Positions 1-4,230 of a DNA stretch of 5,342 bases are shown here, piece after piece. Source of the DNA: DATIUV01 sp049322755 (lineage in GTDB: Bacteria; Pseudomonadota; Gammaproteobacteria; Burkholderiales; UBA6910); assembly GCA_049322755.1 (NCBI GenBank), contig JBMOQX010000036.1, forward strand, positions 1 to 5,342, read 5' to 3'. Below the pieces are notes generated by a model, which searched no databases, was not told where the DNA came from, and was given only the letters and a program-made list of their open reading frames with translations. Position 1 is the stretch's first letter; each line of letters opens with the position of its first letter. The position numbers were made by a program, and so were the translations under genes.

Positions 1-52
1 CGACCTTCTGCTCTTCCGGCGTGTGGGCCATGCTGACCATCTTGGCGAACAT
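1..52 (-). CDS. Partial CDS, N-terminus of a small phage protein (possible capsid staple-like protein)
   Basis: Only the first 17 codons are present; the gene leaves the window at base 1. The visible peptide reads MFAKMVSMAHTPEEQKV. The ATG at 52-50 is chosen because GGAG at 62-59 lies six bases upstream. It is the next gene after the 121-residue protein, 145 bases away, and so may head a new translational unit. Short proteins with a Met-rich start followed by a T-P-E-E type segment occur downstream of capsid and cement genes in epsilon15/BPP-1-type phages, where one is the capsid staple protein. That parallel rests on position and a very short peptide, so identity is a guess; that this is a real start is more secure. 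Confidence 0.6.
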   Translation of the reverse strand, partial: MFAKMVSMAHTPEEQKV

Positions 53-197
53 GCTGATCTCCGTTGAATGAAAGCGACGGCTTCTCTCGATTGGCGTATG
101 AAGGGCTCGTTACACCCTGCCCGCCGCGCGACATCGAGAGCGTGTTGGCCCAACCGGCCGTCTCTCGGACCTGGGAGGAGACGCGGGCAGCCTGAAC
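53..197 (-). other. Intergenic leader with alternative inverted repeats
   Basis: This is the longest gene-free gap in the window (145 bases). On the plus strand CTCTCGAT at 84-91 is the exact inverted repeat of ATCGAGAG at 133-140. The same CGAGAG (135-140) can instead pair with CTCTCG at 162-167, enclosing a small inner stem. The two pairings are mutually exclusive. No U-tract follows either stem in the minus-strand direction, so neither looks like an intrinsic terminator. I see no convincing -35/-10 pair. A promoter foreign to the sigma-70 consensus cannot be excluded. Confidence 0.35.
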
Positions 198-563
198 TCA
201 GACCGCAGCGGAATCACCAGCGACGGCCGGCGGCGTACCAGCGGCAGCGCCCTGCACGGCGGACGCCGCAGCAGGCGCGCCGGATTCCGTGCCGGGCCCT
301 GCGGCCATCTCGGTTGCGTGGCGCTTGGCCATCTCGGCGAGCTCGGATTCGTGGCTGTCGGTCAGCGCCTTGCGCGCATCGGCGTGGCGGCTGTGCGCCT
401 CGGAGTGCTCGCGGGCGTGACGTTCGGCGACGGTCTCGGGCTTCTTCTCGTCACCACCGTCCTTGCCGTCGCCCTTCTTGCCCGAATCCTTGTCGGATTT
501 CTTGTCCTTCTTCTTGTCCTTGTCGTACCAGTCGCGCTTTTTCTCGCCCTTGCGGTCCGCCAT
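198..563 (-). CDS. Lys/Asp-rich 121-aa protein with 11-residue histidine repeat, function unknown
   Basis: No family is recognised. The protein has three zones. Residues 1-41 are a highly charged Lys/Asp/Gly segment carrying KRDWYDK at 9-15. Residues about 43-88 are predicted helix or coiled coil, built from an 11-residue pattern that places His at 49, 60, 71 and 82, with RHA recurring at 48, 59 and 81; further His occur at 53 and 57. Residues 89-121 are a flexible Ala/Gly/Pro tail. There is no Cys, signal peptide or membrane segment. The ATG start is supported by AAGGA at 577-573 with a nine-base spacer. That ribosome site lies inside the end of the 72-residue gene, whose stop is only five bases away, so the two are probably translationally coupled. 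The stop is TGA at 200-198. It may be a minor virion or assembly protein, judged from position alone. Confidence 0.82.
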   Translation of the reverse strand: MADRKGEKKRDWYDKDKKKDKKSDKDSGKKGDGKDGGDEKKPETVAERHAREHSEAHSRHADARKALTDSHESELAEMAKRHATEMAAGPGTESGAPAAASAVQGAAAGTPPAVAGDSAAV

Positions 564-568
564 CGCCG

Positions 569-787
569 TCAGTCCTTCTTGCCGTACCAGCGCTCGCCGC
601 GCGATTTGCCCTTGTTCATGCCCATCAGCGTCTCGGCGAGCCGCGCCTGCTTGCCCAGCTTGCCGGGCGCGCTCGCCTTCTCACGCGCGAACTCGCGCGT
701 CGTCTTGCCGGCGCGCTTGGCCTTGGCGGCGAACTGGCCGTGAGCATTGGCCGTCGCCTTCGCAATCCACTTCCTGGACTTGGCCAC
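569..787 (-). CDS. Small strongly basic protein (72 aa), GTG start, function unknown
   Basis: I read this as a 72-residue protein starting at GTG 787-785. The reading frame stays open far upstream, but that part overlaps the preceding gene and is Arg-rich antisense-like filler. The GTG has a TGAGGAG ribosome site at 803-797, nine bases away, and this site overlaps the TGA stop of the upstream gene, a typical coupling arrangement. By count there are 20 Lys/Arg against 5 Asp/Glu, a net charge near +15, spread along a probably helical body (residues 1-55). The C-terminus is GERWYGKKD, resembling a motif in two other proteins here. Charge and size would suit binding nucleic acid or an acidic partner inside the head, but no domain is recognised and that role is inference. 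Confidence 0.72.
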   Translation of the reverse strand: MAKSRKWIAKATANAHGQFAAKAKRAGKTTREFAREKASAPGKLGKQARLAETLMGMNKGKSRGERWYGKKD

Positions 788-796
788 GACGCCGCG

Positions 797-803
797 CTCC
801 TCA
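797..803 (-). promoter_or_regulatory. Ribosome binding site that fixes the GTG start at 787
   Basis: The minus strand reads TGAGGAG from 803 to 797. Its TGA is the stop codon of the 236-residue gene, and GGAG sits nine bases before GTG 787. Stop codon and ribosome site overlap, which suggests ribosomes re-initiate here after finishing the upstream gene. Confidence 0.7.
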
Positions 804-1511
804 GTAGAGCGAGGCAACCGGCCCGACCGCCGTGGTGAACGTGGTCGGCGGCGTAAACGAGGCGAAGGTGCCGTAGGTGCCGGATGTCTGCGTCGTGGTG
901 CGGAAGTCGCCGACCGTGTGGGCGCGGAAACGCATGCTCGCGTTGTTGCACTGAAGCTGCAGATAGTACGTGCCCGGCGTCGCCGCCCAGGGCGACGCAA
1001 AGGCTATGCGCTGATAGGCGGCCGTGCCCGATGCAGCGGTCGAGGCGGATCGCGCCGCCGCGATCGGGGCTCCGGTCGAGTCGGCGATCGACACCTGCAC
1101 GTTGCCGGCAACTGCCGTGCCGTTGACGATGGCAACGCCGGTCACGGTCATGTTGGCGGGAATGAACATCTGCGCCACGTAGGTCGTGGTGGCGACGCAG
1201 GCGACTTCCGAGCCGTCCGTGATCGCGAGCGGCTTCCATGCGCCCGTGTGCACGAGGTTGGCCGCGATGCTCTGGCCGGTCGCGGCCGACTGCATGTAGC
1301 CCTTGAGCGTCGATGCCTTGGTGAAGCACGACGTCGTGCAGGGATAGCCGGGCGCGAACTGCGTCGAATCCGTGATGGATGTGAGCTCGTTGCCAGGCGA
1401 GCCCTGCGCCAGTGCGTCGCCGCGGCCGGTCAGCAGCACCGCTGCCATCAGCAGCATCACGCCGGCGATACCGAACCGGAAACGCTGCCAGAAATAGCTC
1501 GGATAGATCAT
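801..1511 (-). CDS. Signal-peptide-bearing beta-rich protein (236 aa) in the structural operon
   Basis: Residues 1-13 carry two Arg, residues 14-29 form a hydrophobic stretch (GIAGVMLLMAAVLLTG), and ALA at 33-35 before Gln36 fits a signal peptidase I site. The predicted mature protein of about 200 residues is rich in Thr, Ala, Ser and Val. Residues about 103-200 look like a beta-sandwich, with alternating strands, a V-x-G-x-x-x-V-N-G type turn near 123-131 and a T-P-G-T-Y-Y-L-Q-L strand at 178-186. Such layouts are seen in phage fibre and decoration domains and in jelly-roll carbohydrate-binding modules. Cys at 58, 62, 105 and 188 could form two disulfides after export. The ATG at 1511 is preferred over an upstream TTG at 1574, which lies in the terminator tail; GGTGGAG at 1522-1516 supports it, although the four-base spacer is short. 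It lies after a strong terminator and is coupled to the 72-residue gene. It could be an exported surface or superinfection factor, or a virion protein whose N-terminus is an anchor. The family is not recognised. Confidence 0.8.
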   Translation of the reverse strand: MIYPSYFWQRFRFGIAGVMLLMAAVLLTGRGDALAQGSPGNELTSITDSTQFAPGYPCTTSCFTKASTLKGYMQSAATGQSIAANLVHTGAWKPLAITDGSEVACVATTTYVAQMFIPANMTVTGVAIVNGTAVAGNVQVSIADSTGAPIAAARSASTAASGTAAYQRIAFASPWAATPGTYYLQLQCNNASMRFRAHTVGDFRTTTQTSGTYGTFASFTPPTTFTTAVGPVASLY

Positions 1512-1572
1512 GATGCTCCACCGCGCGAGGCGGCGCTCCCGTTGCGTGAAAGGACTATCGACTCCAGACAGC

Positions 1573-1595
1573 AAAGAGGCGCCCGAAGGCGCCTC
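1573..1595 (-). terminator. Intrinsic terminator after the 252-aa gene
   Basis: On the minus strand GAGGCGCC, the loop TTCG and GGCGCCTC form a perfect 8-bp G+C-rich stem closed by a C(UUCG)G tetraloop, one of the most stable loops known. TTT at 1575-1573 follows directly. The U-tract is short (TTTGCTGT), so some readthrough is likely. Read on the plus strand, the stem is followed by CAGAACC with no T run, so it acts for the minus strand. Confidence 0.85.
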
Positions 1596-1637
1596 AGAAC
1601 CAAACCGGAACTCTACGTTTGTTCGCTTGGCGTTCGC

Positions 1638-2396
1638 CTATCGTCCCGGAGGCGTGCCGCCGAGCGGGCTGCCGGCGCGGCGGGCGCCCGGCGCGGCACC
1701 AGGGCCGGTCGGCGCCGTCTGCTGCGTGCGCGTCATGCCGGGCGACATCTGCGACAGGTCACTCATCTTGGCATTGAGCAGCGGCGCCTTGTTGCCGCCC
1801 GAGCTCGGCGCGAAGTTGCGGGAGATGTCGCCGGCGCGCAGGTCCATCGCGGTCTTGCCTTCGCGCTTGAGGCGCAGGCCTTCGGCCACAAGAATGGTGG
1901 CGCGCTGCGCCTGGGTCGGGCTCATCTCCTTGACGCGGGGGTCCTTCGCTAGCACGGCCGCGGCCTCGGACATGTCGCCGATGTCGATATAGGTCTGGTT
2001 GACCGGAAGGCTTTCCATCCACTTGCAATAGTTGATCGCGGCCGCACGATTCAGCGGCTTCATGTGCTGGTTCGGCGGCGAGTGGATCACGATCGTGGCG
2101 CCCTCCATGAAGAAGGTCGCATGCATGCCCTGCCCGTAGAAGCCGTCGGCGAGCAGCTGGTAGCAGGGATCCTGCTCCTGCAGTATCTCGCCCGTCGCCG
2201 GGTCCTGCATCGAAAACGTCTTCTCCATGTGGGAGAAGCCGTACTTGGATAGCAGCGCCTTCGGATCGAGCGCGATGCCCGCGCCTGCTGCGGTCACGCT
2301 GCCAAGCGCATCGGCCACGACGTCGCTCAATACACCTGCATGGCCGCGCGCTTCGGGCGCGGCGCTGGTCTCTTCCTGCTGCACTTCGTCGGTCAT
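1638..2396 (-). CDS. Unrecognised phage protein (252 aa)
   Basis: I do not recognise a family. Residues 1-20 are acidic and flexible (MTDEVQQEET...). Residues about 21-50 are Ala/Val-rich and probably helical. Residues about 51-140 form the most globular part, with the aromatic and Cys-containing segments DPCYQLLADGFYGQGMHATF (76-95) and NYCKWMESLP (122-131). Residues 141-185 are helical and charged. Residues about 195-252 are a disordered Pro/Gly/Ala tail with repeated Met. There is no signal peptide or membrane segment. The ATG at 2396-2394 is chosen because TGAGGA at 2409-2404 lies seven bases upstream; an in-frame TTG at 2429 has no good site and sits next to the hairpin. The stop is TAG at 1640-1638. 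The gene is bracketed by terminator-like hairpins on both sides, so it is probably expressed by readthrough from the capsid genes at a lower level. A minor head or head-completion protein is plausible from position only. Confidence 0.82.
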   Translation of the reverse strand: MTDEVQQEETSAAPEARGHAGVLSDVVADALGSVTAAGAGIALDPKALLSKYGFSHMEKTFSMQDPATGEILQEQDPCYQLLADGFYGQGMHATFFMEGATIVIHSPPNQHMKPLNRAAAINYCKWMESLPVNQTYIDIGDMSEAAAVLAKDPRVKEMSPTQAQRATILVAEGLRLKREGKTAMDLRAGDISRNFAPSSGGNKAPLLNAKMSDLSQMSPGMTRTQQTAPTGPGAAPGARRAGSPLGGTPPGR

Positions 2397-2424
2397 GTCG
2401 TCGTCCTCATGTCGCGTTGGGTCT

Positions 2425-2460
2425 CTCAAGACAAAGCCCCGAGCGGTCTCCCGCCCGGGG
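2425..2460 (-). terminator. Terminator-like hairpin after the cement gene
   Basis: The minus strand reads CCCCGGGCGG, the loop GAGA, then CCGCTCGGGG (2460-2437): a 10-bp stem with one G-U wobble and a GNRA-type tetraloop, followed by CTTTGTCTTGAG. The wobble would be an A-C mismatch in the plus-strand RNA, which supports minus-strand function. The tail is only moderately U-rich, so it probably attenuates rather than stops transcription. It lies 28 bases past the cement gene stop. Confidence 0.75.
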
Positions 2461-2487
2461 CCTGTCCGTCGGAGCTACAGACCGCGG

Positions 2488-3030
2488 CTAGTAGTTCGAC
2501 GGATACTGTCCCAGCGTGTCCTGCGCCGAGGCGCCGGAGCCGAGGTTGATGTAGGACGTCAGCGTCAGGCCCGTGAAGTTCGAGCCGGCAACGACGTAGT
2601 TGAGCGCGATGAAGCGCGGCAGCGCCGCCAGGGCCTGCCGGCGCGGCAGGTCCAGGGTGGCGAGCCGGTTCGACGCCAGGATCGAGGCCAGCGGAATCGC
2701 GCCGGTCGCGGCATAGGCCACGTAGGTCACGCCCGAGGTGTTGCCCGTGCCGGCATCCGGGGCGCCCTGGATCTGGATGGTCAGCGAGGTCGCGGCACCG
2801 GGGGTGCCGGAGCCCGTGAACACCTCGACCGTCGGCGTGCCCTTGCCGCGGCCGAGGCCGAGGTCCTCACCGAACACGGATGCGTTGCCGATGATGCCGT
2901 TGGTGGAGTACGCGCCGGACGCCACCGCGATGGTGTTGCCCGTGAACAGGTCGTAGGCGTTGGTCGACTGCGCGGTCGCGGTCACGGCCTGCGCAGAGGA
3001 CAACACCAGGTTCTGGTCCTGAAGTGCCAT
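2488..3030 (-). CDS. Bbp16-like capsid cement (decoration) protein, 180 aa
   Basis: This resembles the Bbp16 cement protein of Bordetella phage BPP-1, a jelly-roll protein that binds the outside of the capsid and stabilises the expanded shell. Seen here: the family-typical N-terminus MALQDQNLVLSSAQAVTATA followed by S-T-N-A-Y-D-L; a Gly-rich segment at 54-64 (GEDLGLGRGKG); beta-rich stretches such as TPTVEVFTG (65-73) and TSLTIQIQG (81-89); and the closing LPRFIALNYVVAG (137-149) followed by more strands. It has no Cys and no export signal. The length is typical for the family. ATG 3030-3028 has AAGGA at 3044-3040, nine bases upstream. Placement directly after the major capsid gene matches BPP-1, where cement and capsid genes are neighbours. 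The stop is TAG at 2490-2488. The family call is from remembered sequence pattern plus gene order and was not searched. Confidence 0.9.
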   Translation of the reverse strand: MALQDQNLVLSSAQAVTATAQSTNAYDLFTGNTIAVASGAYSTNGIIGNASVFGEDLGLGRGKGTPTVEVFTGSGTPGAATSLTIQIQGAPDAGTGNTSGVTYVAYAATGAIPLASILASNRLATLDLPRRQALAALPRFIALNYVVAGSNFTGLTLTSYINLGSGASAQDTLGQYPSNY

Positions 3031-3066
3031 TGTTGGCGATCCTTCTGAAAGAGGTTTCGGGTTTCA

Positions 3067-3089
3067 CCCTCCCCGCCTCGCGGAGAGGG
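3067..3089 (-). other. 10-bp stem-loop between capsid and cement genes
   Basis: The minus strand reads CCCTCTCCGC, the loop GAG, then GCGGGGAGGG (3089-3067): ten pairs including one G-U wobble that is an A-C mismatch in the plus-strand RNA. It lies 20 bases after the capsid gene stop. The following bases (TGAAACCCGAAACC) contain no U-tract, so it is not a standard intrinsic terminator. A role as an RNA-stabilising 3' end for the capsid message, or as a weak pause, is inference. Confidence 0.6.
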
Positions 3090-3109
3090 CCTTGCGCGGC
3101 TTCAGGAGG

Positions 3110-4147
3110 TCAGACCACCCGCGACTCGGTATTGAGCATCGAGTCCTGCACGCCGATCGGCACGTTGCGCCAATTGACGATCGGACGGCCGGCATAGTCG
3201 GTCGGCGACAACAGCACGTTCTTGTCGCGGATCGCCTGCACGTCCATCGCGGCGCGCACGGTACGGTCGCAGTACATCTTCAGGCGGATCGACGGCGCCA
3301 TCTTGTCCGGCGCGTCGGTCTTGGTGATGCCCGAGACCGTGCGGCCTGCGGTCGGCAGGCGGACGATCGCGCGCGACAGGATCGCGAAGATGTCCGGCGG
3401 CGTCGGGCCGAGCAGGCCCGCCGTGGTGGTGTCGATGTTGCAGAGGCGGACGGTATAGCGCCAGTCCTCGACGACGAGACCCATCTGCCACTGGAACAGC
3501 GAGGTGTAGGCCTCGAAGCGCTGGTTGTTGCTGTCGAAGCCGGGGACGACGTCGCCCTTGTCCTCGAACACCAGGCCGCCCTTCGAGCCCTTCGGGTAGA
3601 TGCCGTAGGCCGTGGTGTCGCCCCAGCCAATCAGCCAGATCGACGCGTTGGACGAGCCCGTGCCGCCGCAATCGAACACGTTGACGGCGTTCTGCGCGGT
3701 CGCGGTCGAGACCGTGTTGAAGAACGGCGACCAGCCCGTGAACTGCTCCGGCGAGGTCCAGGAGTTGCCGTAGACCAGCGTGGTCGACTGCTGCTGGGAC
3801 AGGCCCTCCATGTGGGCCACGTCTTCCTTCTCGCGCTGGACGCTCTCCTGGCCGCCGAGCTTGCACAGCTCCTTGTCGACCTGGGAATAGTCGCGCAGCA
3901 GCGACATGCCGAACTCGAGCTGGGCTGCGTTCGACTTGGAATAGGGCGTGCCCTGGTAGTAGCGGATGTACGAACCCTTGGGCAGCGAGGTGCGGACCGT
4001 GGTGACGTGCGAGGTGAGACCATTGGCCTCGACCATCGGCATGTCGTCGATCATCTCGTTGCACTGGGACAGCAGCTCCGCCATGTCGGCGATTTTGCCG
4101 TCGGGATCGAAGCGGCGCCCGATGTCGGCAAGCGTCAGATAAGCCAT
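3110..4147 (-). CDS. Major capsid protein, epsilon15 gp7 / BPP-1 type (345 aa)
   Basis: This is the main shell subunit, expected to adopt an HK97-like fold and assemble into the icosahedral head. The epsilon15 gp7-type signature is clear at the N-terminus: TLADIGRRFDPDGKIADMAE (5-24), LSQCNEMIDDMPMVEAN (26-42), then T-T-V-R-T-S-L-P-K-G (49-58) and the aromatic I-R-Y-Y-Q-G-T-P-Y-S-K (61-71). A central charged helix (89-118) precedes STTLVYGNSWTSPEQFTGW (121-139), another family hallmark. The C-terminal half contains GLVVEDWRYTVRLCNID (223-239). The length of about 345 residues suits the family. ATG 4147-4145 has GGAG at 4160-4157, nine bases upstream; an in-frame TTG at 4162 would add five residues and lacks a ribosome site. 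The gene follows the scaffold after 83 bases and precedes the cement gene, the order expected for a head module. The stop is TGA at 3112-3110. Confidence 0.95.
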   Translation of the reverse strand: MAYLTLADIGRRFDPDGKIADMAELLSQCNEMIDDMPMVEANGLTSHVTTVRTSLPKGSYIRYYQGTPYSKSNAAQLEFGMSLLRDYSQVDKELCKLGGQESVQREKEDVAHMEGLSQQQSTTLVYGNSWTSPEQFTGWSPFFNTVSTATAQNAVNVFDCGGTGSSNASIWLIGWGDTTAYGIYPKGSKGGLVFEDKGDVVPGFDSNNQRFEAYTSLFQWQMGLVVEDWRYTVRLCNIDTTTAGLLGPTPPDIFAILSRAIVRLPTAGRTVSGITKTDAPDKMAPSIRLKMYCDRTVRAAMDVQAIRDKNVLLSPTDYAGRPIVNWRNVPIGVQDSMLNTESRVV

Positions 4148-4206
4148 GTGGATCGACTCCAAGAGGCCCGCTCAATGGCAAGGCCGGGAAGAGTCGCGCG
4201 TTTGTA

Positions 4207-4224
4207 TCCTCGTAGCCGCGAGGA
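4207..4224 (-). other. Small hairpin in the scaffold-capsid gap
   Basis: In the 83-base gap between scaffold and capsid genes the minus strand has TCCTCG, a six-base loop CGGCTA, then CGAGGA, a perfect 6-bp stem starting six bases after the scaffold stop. It is followed by TACAAACG, not a U-tract, so it is not a terminator. It is short enough to be chance. I see no clear promoter in the rest of the gap. Confidence 0.35.
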
Positions 4225-4230
4225 AGGTGA

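Noticed and set aside
1512..1574. Possible promoter upstream of the signal-peptide gene (TTGCTG at 1574-1569)
   Set aside because: No acceptable -10 hexamer lies at 16-18 bases, and the TTG belongs to the terminator tail.
747..1952. Long open plus-strand frame (about 400 codons) across two minus-strand genes
   Set aside because: It runs through a terminator and two genes with good ribosome sites on the other strand, and its product is extremely Arg-rich and featureless.
2397..2410. Tiny five-codon frame (ATG at 2410) ending in a TGA that overlaps the start of the 252-aa gene
   Set aside because: The ATG includes the ribosome site of the real gene, and the product would be five residues. A chance arrangement is more likely than a leader peptide.
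1557..4161. Ten-base repeat atcgactcca at 1557-1566 and 4152-4161
   Set aside because: The second copy is the capsid ribosome site, but the first has no start codon at the right distance. A single 10-base match in 5 kb is weak evidence.
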